Shown here piece by piece: positions 1-7,782 of a DNA stretch of 64,000 nt. The translations under genes and the position numbers were made by a program. The stretch is from Thermotogota bacterium (lineage in GTDB: Bacteria; Thermotogota; Thermotogae; Petrotogales; Petrotogaceae). Location of the stretch: contig JAKOZG010000004.1 in the NCBI GenBank assembly GCA_029780115.1, positions 592,839 through 656,838 of the forward strand, in the 5' to 3' direction. The notes beneath the pieces were generated by a model. The model saw only the letters and a program-made list of their open reading frames with translations, made no database searches and was not told the DNA's origin. Each line of letters begins with the position of its first letter. Positions within the stretch are counted from its first letter, which is position 1.

Positions 1-126
1 TTTCAATCGATACGGTATACCAGAATATGTTCTAATAACTTCATAAACTAAATAACCATTAACAAAACCCTCGTCATCTGCGCTTACTAAAGGATATTCA
101 ACCCATTCATTACCATTATAAAACAA
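1..126 (-). CDS. Class IV aminotransferase, N-terminal fragment (runs off window)
   Basis: An open frame of 42 codons enters from a TTG at 124-126 and continues past position 1. It reads from MFYNGNEWV through SADDEGFVNG to YEVIRTYSGIPYRLK. The pattern of a short beta strand, an acidic turn, then VYEVIRTYSGxPYRL is typical of the first 40 residues of PLP-dependent fold-type IV enzymes (D-amino-acid or branched-chain aminotransferase, aminodeoxychorismate lyase). The TTG lies inside the end of mtaB (overlap 116-126) and is preceded by AAGGGGTG at good spacing, so it looks translationally coupled to mtaB. The catalytic lysine lies outside the window, so the subfamily cannot be told. Confidence 0.6.
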   Translation of the reverse strand, partial: MFYNGNEWVEYPLVSADDEGFVNGYLVYEVIRTYSGIPYRLK

Positions 127-1426
127 TAGATATCACCCCTTCACTTCCTTCAGAGATAGAAATAATTTTAGATTTAAGAAATGTACTCCTTAAATCTGAA
201 GAACAATTTTTAAACTCTAATTTTATTTTATGAGGAATATAATATTCATCATAACCAAGTAAATGATTATTATTTTTCTCTTCTATTAAAACTGTGGTTT
301 CAGAATTAATTAATCGAGATAAATACTCTCTTCTAGAAATTTGTGAATTTTTTATAAGTTCAATAATTCTATTCTTCTTTTCACTCCCTGGAATTTGATG
401 GTCCATTTTAAAAGCAAGAGTTCCCTCTCTTGCTGAAAATCTAAAACCATGAACTTTTAATATTTTAAGATCTCTAACAGAATCAAACATTATTTTTAAA
501 TCTTCTTCGTTTTCACTTGGAAAACCAACAATTAAATCACAAGTAATAGCAAAATTTTGATCCATCTTTCTTAATTTTTCAATAGAATTATAAATGTCTT
601 TTCTATTATAATTTCTCCGCATTAATTTCAAAATTCTGTCTGAAAAGTGCTGAATAGACAAATGTAAATGTTTTTCGAATATAGAATAATTATTGAGTAA
701 AAATGCTAAATTGTCAGTTACATCGTCTGGATATAATGAAGTCAACCTAATTCTAATTTCTTTGTCTTCAAAATTTTTGCCGATTGCCTTCAGCAAATCT
801 TCAAAAGATTCTAAATTATCAGAACCATAACGCGTTAAATTTGTTCCTGTTAAAACAATTTCCTTATATCCTTTCTTAATCAATTCATCAATCTTATTTA
901 TTATCTCTTTTTGAGACAAGCTCGATGTTTTTGTTCCTCGAAGCATTCGTATTTTGCAAAAAGTGCATCCATTGTTACAACCTTCTTCAATGGGTAAAAA
1001 GAACCTGGTTCTATTGTCATATGCTTCTTTGGGAACCAAAATTTTTTGGTCGTTTTTTAACCAAAATAATTCATCGGCATATATTCCTTCCTTATCAAAA
1101 TATTTTTCAATATCTTTTTTCTCCGAATTTCCAAGGACTAAATCTGCGCCAATTTCTTTTAACTCTATAGGATTTGAATTAGAATAACAACCTATAGCTA
1201 TAATTTTTGAGTTGTTCCTTGATTTTTTTATTCTTCGAATAGTTTGACGTACTTTTCTTTCGGCTTCGGAAGTAACTGCGCATGTATTGAGTATATAAAT
1301 ATCACTTTTTCCATCTTTTTCTTCAAAAAGGATCTCAAACTCTTCTGAAAATTTTTCATATATATATTGAGATTCGGCTTGGTTCATTTTACAGCCGAAC
1401 GTAATTATTGATAATTTCTTTTTCAT
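116..1426 (-). CDS. mtaB: tRNA N6-threonylcarbamoyladenosine(37) methylthiotransferase MtaB
   Basis: Radical SAM methylthiotransferase of 436 aa that converts t6A37 to ms2t6A37 in ANN-decoding tRNAs. The N-terminal UPF0004 domain carries its three cluster cysteines: ITFGCKMNQAES near residue 12, NTCAVTSEAERKVRQ near residue 49, and the Cys in IAIGCYSNSN near residue 80. The radical SAM motif EGCNNGCTFC (CxxxCxxC) follows near residue 150. A short TRAM-like C-terminal region is present. The wording NTCAVT and the length fit MtaB rather than MiaB, and a separate MiaB is encoded at 25634-26947. The start has SD CGGAGGA about 9 nt upstream. It is the first recognisable gene of an operon with the aminotransferase fragment. 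Confidence 0.9.
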   Translation of the reverse strand: MKKKLSIITFGCKMNQAESQYIYEKFSEEFEILFEEKDGKSDIYILNTCAVTSEAERKVRQTIRRIKKSRNNSKIIAIGCYSNSNPIELKEIGADLVLGNSEKKDIEKYFDKEGIYADELFWLKNDQKILVPKEAYDNRTRFFLPIEEGCNNGCTFCKIRMLRGTKTSSLSQKEIINKIDELIKKGYKEIVLTGTNLTRYGSDNLESFEDLLKAIGKNFEDKEIRIRLTSLYPDDVTDNLAFLLNNYSIFEKHLHLSIQHFSDRILKLMRRNYNRKDIYNSIEKLRKMDQNFAITCDLIVGFPSENEEDLKIMFDSVRDLKILKVHGFRFSAREGTLAFKMDHQIPGSEKKNRIIELIKNSQISRREYLSRLINSETTVLIEEKNNNHLLGYDEYYIPHKIKLEFKNCSSDLRSTFLKSKIISISEGSEGVISIVL

Positions 1427-1593
1427 TTACCAAATTCCTCCGATTTATGATACACTTGGAGTCTTTTTTAATTTTTTTAAAAAAATGAACAAATATTTAT
1501 TTTTTAAATCTATTTCTAACTTAGAATCAATTATATTTTGCCTTTAATATTATATCATATTAAAGCTAATTATTATTGAATAATAAATTAAAA

Positions 1594-1616
1594 TAACGGG
1601 TTCTAAGAACCCGTTA
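1594..1616 (-). terminator. Rho-independent terminator of the radical SAM gene
   Basis: A perfect 10-bp stem (TAACGGGTTC / GAACCCGTTA) closes a 3-nt loop. On the minus strand it is followed by TTTTAATTTATT. It lies about 43 nt after the stop of the 1659-3104 gene. Confidence 0.85.
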
Positions 1617-1658
1617 CTTCGTGAATTATTTAAAATGTTATAAAAACACTATGCCTTT

Positions 1659-3104
1659 CTATGCCTTTTTATCTATGGCTAATTTTTCTTCATTTTCAGC
1701 GTATCTTCGCATTCTTGTTTCATAGTTGTAAACACCTCGTTTAGAGGGATATCTTTCAGAATATCCATCTTCATACCATAGCTTATCTGCATATTTTTTC
1801 CATTCTTCGGCAAGTTGATCTAATTCTGGAGCTAATTCGTTAATAGTTCTTTCACTTCCTGGATGTTGTGGGATTGCATTATATTTTTTAATCATAGCTC
1901 TGAAAACTTTAGGATTATCTATTATTGGACAAGGTCTGAAAAGATTATCCGAATATGGAATTGTTCTTTTGTATGCTTCAAAGAAAGGAGATTTCAAAAT
2001 TTCTATCAAACTTTTTTCTCTAATGTTATCTACTGCAAATTGCTGGAACACACATGGTTCAACATAGCCTTTGGCGTTTATGTGTAGATAATTTGCTCCG
2101 GCAGCTAAACAGCCATTTGTTAAGAATCCATGGTTCCAAAAGTCAGCTACAAATGCGAATTTTCCACTCAATCTAAGTTCTTCAGCTTTATAAAATCTCT
2201 CGTATCTTTGTTCAGGAGTTGGGACTAAATCCATTGAGGCATCTGCACCGACGGGCATAAATTGAAATACCCATACATAACTTACGTTATTTTCTTGCAG
2301 GAAGTCCCAAAACTCGTCGCTCATAATAGCATCGTGATTTTTTCGTGTTGCAGTGACAGAAGCCCCATATATCAATTTATATTTTGTGAGTATTTCCCAA
2401 GCTTTTTTCACTTGGTCAAAGACGCCTTTTCCTCTTCTCCAATCGGTCATTTCTTCGAATCCTTCGATCGATATAGCAAGTGTTGAATTTCCTAATTCAG
2501 CCATTTTTTTGGCATTTTCTTCTGTTACAAGTGTACCGTTAGTGTAAATTAAAAAGAAGGAATCTTTGAAATGTTCTAGTACATCAAAAAGGTATGGATA
2601 GACAAAAGGCTCGCCACCGGTTATGATAAAGAAATAAATGCCTAGATCATTGAATTGTTTGATAACGTCAAACATTTCCTCTTTTGATAACATATATTTA
2701 TGACCATATAGAGCTGCATAACATCCAACACACCTTAAGTTACATGCATAAGTTGGAGAAATAACACCGAGTTTTGGCAATACAATTTTATGTTCATGCA
2801 TTAATTCTTGTCTTACCTTTTCACCGACAGCGAACTCATTAATGATTAAATTATTTATTATTTTTTCTACGACTTTTGGCTCAGACCTTTTAAAAAGTTC
2901 CGACCAATACATTAACATTGGGTCATGATTTTCTGCTCCTTCTGCTAATTTTCTTAATCCACTTTTGGCAGGTTCTTTAGATAATTTTGATAAAGTCCAG
3001 AAAAGGGTGGCAAGCTTATCTATATCTGCCCTTCTAACAACACTTGAAACTATTTTGGAGCTTTGTCTTAACATCATATTTTTCATAGAATCAATAACCG
3101 CCAT
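1659..3104 (-). CDS. Radical SAM/SPASM domain protein of unknown substrate
   Basis: 481-aa protein. The radical SAM cluster motif CNLRCVGC (CxxxCxxC) is at residues 121-128, followed by the SAM-binding ITGGEPF motif. The C-terminal half has a SPASM-like set of cysteines: GCLAAGANYLHINAKGYVEPC, and a later FRPCPIIDNP. SPASM proteins bind extra 4Fe-4S clusters and often modify peptides or proteins, but no peptide substrate gene is visible next to it. About 110 helical residues without a recognised domain precede the cluster motif. The start chosen is the ATG at 3104, with GGAGGTGTG 6 nt upstream; a 26-codon upstream extension has no SD. It lies 94 nt behind the tetR gene and shares its promoter, so its expression is probably inducible. 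Confidence 0.85.
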   Translation of the reverse strand: MAVIDSMKNMMLRQSSKIVSSVVRRADIDKLATLFWTLSKLSKEPAKSGLRKLAEGAENHDPMLMYWSELFKRSEPKVVEKIINNLIINEFAVGEKVRQELMHEHKIVLPKLGVISPTYACNLRCVGCYAALYGHKYMLSKEEMFDVIKQFNDLGIYFFIITGGEPFVYPYLFDVLEHFKDSFFLIYTNGTLVTEENAKKMAELGNSTLAISIEGFEEMTDWRRGKGVFDQVKKAWEILTKYKLIYGASVTATRKNHDAIMSDEFWDFLQENNVSYVWVFQFMPVGADASMDLVPTPEQRYERFYKAEELRLSGKFAFVADFWNHGFLTNGCLAAGANYLHINAKGYVEPCVFQQFAVDNIREKSLIEILKSPFFEAYKRTIPYSDNLFRPCPIIDNPKVFRAMIKKYNAIPQHPGSERTINELAPELDQLAEEWKKYADKLWYEDGYSERYPSKRGVYNYETRMRRYAENEEKLAIDKKA

Positions 3105-3198
3105 TCTTACACACCTCCGAATTTTTTGAATTGTAAAACATTCACCGGAAAATACAACAAGTATAAAATTACCAATGATCAAAAAACGTTATTTAGAC

Positions 3199-3780
3199 TT
3201 ACTTAGCAAGGCAAAGCACTATTTTTCTTACGTTTTCCTCTATTTCTTCATCAGAGATTTCTACGCCAAATGCCTTATAGATTACTAATCCGTCGAACAT
3301 TGCCTGGAGCATCAAAGCACTTGATTTTGATTTGAATATTTTTTCAAAGTTACTTAGAATTTTATTATAATATTCTTTGAATGTTTTTGTTAAAGTTTGC
3401 ATCATAGACGGATCATGTGTTGAGTTCAATAATATTTCTAATAGTCTTAATAGATCACCTGAAGGAAAGCTTGACAAAATCTCTGAATAGATTTGGGTAT
3501 AAATTTCAGCACTTTTCTCTAAACTATCAGATTCGGGCTCAGATATTTTTTCTTCGAAAAAACTCAACATTTTTTCCATAAGGGCACTAAAGGCAGCAAT
3601 TATTAAAGCGTTTTTATTTTTGAAATAGTTGTACAAGGAACCCTTTGAAACATTGCAAGCGACTGCTACATCTTCCATCGTAAAATTAGCTAAGCCCTTT
3701 TTACTAATCAATTCTAACGTTTTTTCAGCTATGTATTTTTTCTTTTCGATTTTATCTAATGTTTTCATTGTATTAGCCAT
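3199..3780 (-). CDS. TetR-family transcriptional regulator
   Basis: 193 aa. The N-terminal DNA-binding domain is clear: residues 10-55 hold IAEKTLELISKKGLANFTMEDVAVACNVSKGSLYNYFKNKNALI, the TetR_N helix-turn-helix. The C-terminal two thirds are helical and unassigned, as usual for the ligand domain. The start has SD GAGGTGG. A 20-bp inverted repeat matching the common TetR/AcrR operator lies 17-36 bp upstream of the start and on the transcription start, so autorepression is very likely. The only other gene in the unit is the radical SAM/SPASM gene, which is the natural candidate target. Confidence 0.92.
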   Translation of the reverse strand: MANTMKTLDKIEKKKYIAEKTLELISKKGLANFTMEDVAVACNVSKGSLYNYFKNKNALIIAAFSALMEKMLSFFEEKISEPESDSLEKSAEIYTQIYSEILSSFPSGDLLRLLEILLNSTHDPSMMQTLTKTFKEYYNKILSNFEKIFKSKSSALMLQAMFDGLVIYKAFGVEISDEEIEENVRKIVLCLAK

Positions 3781-3796
3781 GATACCACCTCATTCT

Positions 3797-3816
3797 TTGA
3801 CTGACCGTTCAGTCAA
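3797..3816 (-). promoter_or_regulatory. TetR operator
   Basis: Inverted repeat TTGACTGA-CCGT-TCAGTCAA with perfect 8-bp arms and a 4-bp centre. It resembles operators of many TetR/AcrR/QacR-type repressors. It sits directly downstream of the -10 box at 3822-3827, covering the predicted start of transcription of the tetR-radical SAM operon. Confidence 0.88.
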
Positions 3817-3821
3817 TAATT

Positions 3822-3850
3822 ATTATACACCATAATAACTTATTTTGCAA
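3822..3850 (-). promoter_or_regulatory. Promoter of the tetR-radical SAM operon
   Basis: On the minus strand TTGCAA (3845-3850), a 17-bp spacer, and TATAAT (3822-3827). The predicted start falls inside the TetR operator. Confidence 0.7.
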
Positions 3851-4267
3851 ATATGACTAAAGAAATCTGATTTGTTACGTTCATTCATTCTTTGCCAAAA
3901 AATGCTTTATTAAAAGGTATTACAGGCATAAACATATTTGTTCAATCATAAGCGTTCATTTTTATTTATTTATTAACTAAAAATCAACTATAATTTAAAA
4001 AAATCAACGAATTTTTAACTTCTCTTAACGCCTTATGAATACATAATTCAAAGATATATTCTACAGAAGTTACTTATGGTATAATTAATTAGCATAGTAT
4101 TATTTTTTTGGAAGCATTCTAAACGCCTGAAAGATTGATTAAGAATTTAGAATTTCAAAGCGTTCATAAAAAATGTGTTGATCACAGATTAGAAATAATG
4201 ATTTTCAAAACATAAGTTTTTGAGTTTTTATTGTATGTAATAATTGATAAATTGAGGAGGAAAAATT
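3851..4267. other. Intergenic region between divergent tetR and thiI
   Basis: AT-rich spacer. The only signals seen are a candidate thiI promoter at 4077-4085 and the thiI SD. The decamer AAGCGTTCAT occurs twice (3950-3959 and 4158-4167) with no obvious meaning. No small gene is supported. Confidence 0.5.
4077..4085 (+). promoter_or_regulatory. Extended -10 promoter for the thiI operon
   Basis: TGGTATAAT is an extended -10 element. No good -35 lies 17 bp upstream. It would give a leader of about 175 nt before thiI. Confidence 0.45.
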
Positions 4268-5497
4268 TTGGATAATATCGTCATAGTTAGAGTTGATGAA
4301 ATTGGTTTAAAAAGCAAAAATAAAATTCTTTTTATGAAGCAGCTTAAATTTAATATAGAAAGTAAATTTAAAGATCTTTTTTCATGTAAGATTGTGGGAA
4401 ATAGAATATATTTATTACCAAAATATTCATTCAATAACAGAGATTTAGAAAATTTAAAAAAAATTTTTGGTATAAGTTCTTTTTCAGTTGCAAAAAAAAT
4501 AGATAAAGATTTTGAAAAAATGAAAGAAGAAGCATATAAATTAGTTGCGGAATCACTTAACGATGATGTTAATTCGACAAAGTCATTTAGAATATCAGTT
4601 AATAGAGCAGATAAATCTTTTCCAATGAAAAGTCCGGAAATTGCTGGTGAAATAGGAGAATTTGTACTGTCGAAACTTCCACAGTTAACAGTTGATTTAA
4701 CGCACCCTGATATTAACCTTGAAATAGATATAAGACCTGAAGGAGTATACTTATTTAAAGATCGTATTAAAGGAGCTGCAGGTTTGCCAGTCGGTGTTTC
4801 TTCAACTGGGACGATACTTCTGTCTGGTGGGATCGATAGCCCTGTGGCTTCCTTGCTTATGTTAAGGAGAGGAATGGTGATTAATGCTGTTAATTTCTAT
4901 AGTCCACCTTTTACAGGACCGAAATCGCTGGATAAAATCATCAAAATAGGCGCTATTATATCTGAATATACACCTTTTCCTTTTCACCTGTATGTTGTAC
5001 CTTTGACGAAAATTCAAATGTTATTTAAAAATTTGGAAGAAAATCAATTTTCGGTTGTTCTTCAAAGAAGATCGATGATGAGAATAGCACAAAAAGTTTC
5101 TGATATAACTGATACGAAGGTTTTGATTACTGGAGAAAGTTTGGGTCAAGTGGCTTCTCAAACTGTTGAAAATATATTAACAATTTCTGAAAGTACACAA
5201 AAAGTGATTTTTAGACCGCTGATAGGCTTTACGAAAAATGAAACTATAAAGATATCAAAGAATTTTGGCCTGTACGAAACATCGATATTGCCCTATGAAG
5301 ACTCATGTAGCATTTTTGTACCTAAAAACCCTGCAACCAAAACACAACTAAACAAAATAAAGAAAATAGAAACTGCTCTTCCACAAATTAGTGAATTAGA
5401 GGAAGAAGCACTACAGGAGTCTAAAAAGTTTGAAATCAAAAATGGGAACATAGAAGAAATAGACGTCTTTAAAATTCTGAAGGGTGGGGTTTTATGA
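4268..5497 (+). CDS. thiI: tRNA 4-thiouridine sulfurtransferase ThiI (no rhodanese domain)
   Basis: 409 aa. A ferredoxin-like/THUMP tRNA-binding region occupies residues 1 to about 165. It is followed by an adenylating PP-loop domain with SGGIDSPVA near residue 186 and the conserved EDSCSIFVPKNPATKT segment with its catalytic-region cysteine. E. coli ThiI has an extra rhodanese domain; this one ends before it, as in many thermophiles, so sulfur delivery must use another route. Start is TTG with SD GAGGAGG 8 nt upstream; no ATG fits. It may also serve thiazole synthesis, but no thi genes are nearby. The stop overlaps plsC by 4 bp (ATGA). Confidence 0.93.
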   Translation: MDNIVIVRVDEIGLKSKNKILFMKQLKFNIESKFKDLFSCKIVGNRIYLLPKYSFNNRDLENLKKIFGISSFSVAKKIDKDFEKMKEEAYKLVAESLNDDVNSTKSFRISVNRADKSFPMKSPEIAGEIGEFVLSKLPQLTVDLTHPDINLEIDIRPEGVYLFKDRIKGAAGLPVGVSSTGTILLSGGIDSPVASLLMLRRGMVINAVNFYSPPFTGPKSLDKIIKIGAIISEYTPFPFHLYVVPLTKIQMLFKNLEENQFSVVLQRRSMMRIAQKVSDITDTKVLITGESLGQVASQTVENILTISESTQKVIFRPLIGFTKNETIKISKNFGLYETSILPYEDSCSIFVPKNPATKTQLNKIKKIETALPQISELEEEALQESKKFEIKNGNIEEIDVFKILKGGVL

Positions 5498-6258
5498 AAA
5501 AAATTTGGCAGGCAATTAAAGGAATAATTTTTTCAATATGGTTATTTTTAGGTTTTGTAGGAGTAGTTATTTTCTATGGAAGTTATGTTTTAATAAAGGC
5601 TAAAATTTTAGAAAAACGTAAAGGAGAAGAAGCTTCTCGAAGATACATAAGAGAAGTTGTCTCTTGGTTTGGTAGGGCTACTTTTAGTTTTTTATGGAGC
5701 GAAGTAACTGTTTATGGAAAAGAAAATATTCCAGAAGAAGGACCATTTGTTATAGTGTCGAATCATCAAAGTATTTTTGATATACCTTTAATCTTAGGAT
5801 ATGTTTATCCCAGTGGATTTATTGCAAAAAAGGAACTTTCCAAAATTCCTCTCCTTGGAACTTTTATAAAAAAACTAGGTTCTATATTGATTGACAGAGA
5901 CAGTCCAACAAGTGGAGCAATAGCGTTAAAAAATTTTGCCAAGATTACTCAAACAGGTGATGTAATTACTGTGTTTCCTGAAGGTACCAGAAGTGAAGAC
6001 GGAAAAGTTCATGAGTTTAAAAAGGGTTCCTTACTTGTGCCATATAGATATAACATCAAAATTTTACCAGTTACCATAGACGGCACTATAAATATGAACA
6101 AAAAGGGAAGTATTTTGATCAAACCTGGAAAAGTTAAGTTATACATTCATGAGGTCATTGAACCAAAGAAATTTTCAAGTGAAGAAGAATTAAGAAAGTA
6201 TGTACAGAATGTAATTAGTCAAACAATAAATCAGGATACTTTGGTAAGAGCTGGTTAG
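5494..6258 (+). CDS. plsC: 1-acyl-sn-glycerol-3-phosphate acyltransferase (PlsC family)
   Basis: 254-aa membrane-bound acyltransferase making phosphatidic acid from lysophosphatidate. One or two hydrophobic segments occupy residues 10-32. The catalytic NHQSIFD (NHx4D) box is near residue 90, the substrate box VFPEGTRSEDG near residue 160, and an LPVTIDG-like strand follows. The ATG overlaps the thiI stop by 4 bp, with SD GGGTGGGG, so it is translated with thiI. Confidence 0.9.
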   Translation: MKKIWQAIKGIIFSIWLFLGFVGVVIFYGSYVLIKAKILEKRKGEEASRRYIREVVSWFGRATFSFLWSEVTVYGKENIPEEGPFVIVSNHQSIFDIPLILGYVYPSGFIAKKELSKIPLLGTFIKKLGSILIDRDSPTSGAIALKNFAKITQTGDVITVFPEGTRSEDGKVHEFKKGSLLVPYRYNIKILPVTIDGTINMNKKGSILIKPGKVKLYIHEVIEPKKFSSEEELRKYVQNVISQTINQDTLVRAG

Positions 6259-6334
6259 AAACGTCTTTTAAAATTTTCTTCAGATGTTTCTAGTTTAATA
6301 GCTGAAACTTAGAAAAAATTTGGAGGCGGGAATT

Positions 6335-6871
6335 ATGAAAGAAGTAAGTAATGTATCGATGGGAATAGACAAAATTAGCAATTCTCCTATTGTTTTTTTA
6401 AGAATCGAAGATTCAAGTTTGGTACTTCCCATATGGATAGGACCTTGTGAGGCAGGGGTATTAGCCTTAATATTGAGAAAAGAAGACTTTGAAAGACCTT
6501 TAACCCATGATCTACTTCTTAGTGTAATTCAGAGTTTAGAGGCAAAAACTGTGAAAGTTTTAATCGATAAATTCAAAAAAGATATTTTTTATGCTAAGTT
6601 AGTTTTAAAAGATAAGAATTCTAAAGAAATTAAAATTGATGCAAGACCTTCCGACTGTATTATAATTGCCTTAAAAGAGAATATCCCAATCTTTGTTGAT
6701 GATCAAATAGTTCGTGATCATTCAATAGATTCTTCGCTGTTTTATGATTTAAATTTTGAAGAAAGCGATGAAGAAAAAAAGGATATTAGAAAAGAAATTG
6801 AGAATTTTGATATTGATGAATTAAGAAAAAGATTTGAAAATTTTGAAGATGATGACAATGATAATGAATAA
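6335..6871 (+). CDS. Bifunctional nuclease family (DUF151) protein
   Basis: 178 aa. Residues 1-130 match the DUF151/BFN family: it opens with MKEVSNVSMGIDK, then LRIEDSSLVLPIWIGPCEAGVLAL, RPLTHDLLLSVIQSL and a DARPSDCIIIAL core. Homologues from T. maritima (TM0160) have been crystallised, and plant members have DNase/RNase activity; the bacterial role is not settled. A charged tail (roughly residues 130-178) of alternating acidic and basic residues follows. The ATG at 6335 has SD GGAGGCGGG; an in-frame TTG 5 codons earlier overlaps that SD and was rejected. The next gene is a polyprenyl synthase, the same order as in Thermotoga. Confidence 0.85.
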   Translation: MKEVSNVSMGIDKISNSPIVFLRIEDSSLVLPIWIGPCEAGVLALILRKEDFERPLTHDLLLSVIQSLEAKTVKVLIDKFKKDIFYAKLVLKDKNSKEIKIDARPSDCIIIALKENIPIFVDDQIVRDHSIDSSLFYDLNFEESDEEKKDIRKEIENFDIDELRKRFENFEDDDNDNE

Positions 6872-6910
6872 GGTTTTCCCAAAAAAGACAAAATATAAGG
6901 GGCTCTAAGA

Positions 6911-7777
6911 ATGGATGATAATAATTTAGACGAATTTAAAAAAGAATTTGATAAACACCTAATCAAATTTTTTGAAGAAATTGAAATGGAAGAAAGTTTG
7001 AAAGAAGCTTTAAGTTACAGTGTAAGAAGCGGAGGAAAAAGGCTCAGGCCTTGGTTTATCTACAATTTTGGGAAAGAGGTAAGGGTATCAGATGAAGAAT
7101 TGATAAAAGTAGGGATAGCCATTGAAATACTACATTCTTCCTCTCTGATTCATGATGATTTACCTGCTCTAGATAACGCTCACTATAGAAGAGGTGTTTT
7201 GACAAATCATATTAGATTTGGAGAGCATAAAGCCATACTTGCAGGAGATTATGGATTTATCTTGCCATTAAAGATAGTAATGGAACTAAATAACTTAAAA
7301 ATCGAAAATAAAATGGTATTAACAAAATATTTTATAGAAGACACTTTGAAGATGTTTGAAGGAGAAATGAAAGATCTTATTTTCGAAAAAGAAGATATAG
7401 AAGTTGAAATTGAAGACATTTTAGATATGTATGCAAAAAAAACTGGTGCAATATTTGGCTTGTCATTTTCCGCACCTTTTTTCATGGTAGGAGAAAATCT
7501 GTTAGGTGAAAGAATGCATGAGATTGGAATAGATTTTGGAATAGCGTTTCAAATTTTTGACGACTTAAAGGATCGATTAAAATCTCAAGAGGAGTTAGGG
7601 AAAGATACTCGAAAAGACATAAATAAAAAAACTCTTTTGAATAAATTAAATTTTAAAGAAGTAAAAATAGTAGCCGATAATTATTATGAAAAAGTTATTA
7701 AAGATCTTAACCAGAAAAGTTATTCTGCTGTAGTAAAAAAGTTGTTGGGAATAAGGAATATTCTTGAAAGTAGGTAG
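6911..7777 (+). CDS. Short-chain polyprenyl diphosphate synthase (FPP/GGPP type)
   Basis: 288 aa, all-helical trans-prenyltransferase condensing isopentenyl diphosphate with allylic diphosphates. The first Asp-rich motif HDDLPALDNAHYRRG is near residue 80; the two residues between the Asp pair and the third Asp put it in the bacterial IspA-like class. RSGGKRLRPWF lies at the N-terminus. The second motif is IFDDLKDRL near residue 216, followed by GKDTRKDINKKT. Product chain length (farnesyl or geranylgeranyl) cannot be read reliably. It shares a plus-strand operon with thiI, plsC and the DUF151 gene. Confidence 0.9.
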   Translation: MDDNNLDEFKKEFDKHLIKFFEEIEMEESLKEALSYSVRSGGKRLRPWFIYNFGKEVRVSDEELIKVGIAIEILHSSSLIHDDLPALDNAHYRRGVLTNHIRFGEHKAILAGDYGFILPLKIVMELNNLKIENKMVLTKYFIEDTLKMFEGEMKDLIFEKEDIEVEIEDILDMYAKKTGAIFGLSFSAPFFMVGENLLGERMHEIGIDFGIAFQIFDDLKDRLKSQEELGKDTRKDINKKTLLNKLNFKEVKIVADNYYEKVIKDLNQKSYSAVVKKLLGIRNILESR

Positions 7778-7782
7778 ATTTT

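Noticed and set aside
925..1187. Plus-strand open frames opposite mtaB
   Set aside because: They overlap the strongly supported mtaB coding sequence, have no SD and encode low-complexity residues; shadow frames.
3950..4167. Decamer AAGCGTTCAT occurring twice upstream of thiI
   Set aside because: Only two copies 208 bp apart, not placed at a promoter; no pattern beyond chance could be shown.
7249..7485. Minus-strand open frame within the polyprenyl synthase gene
   Set aside because: Shadow of an AT-rich gene; Ser/Ile-rich translation without SD.
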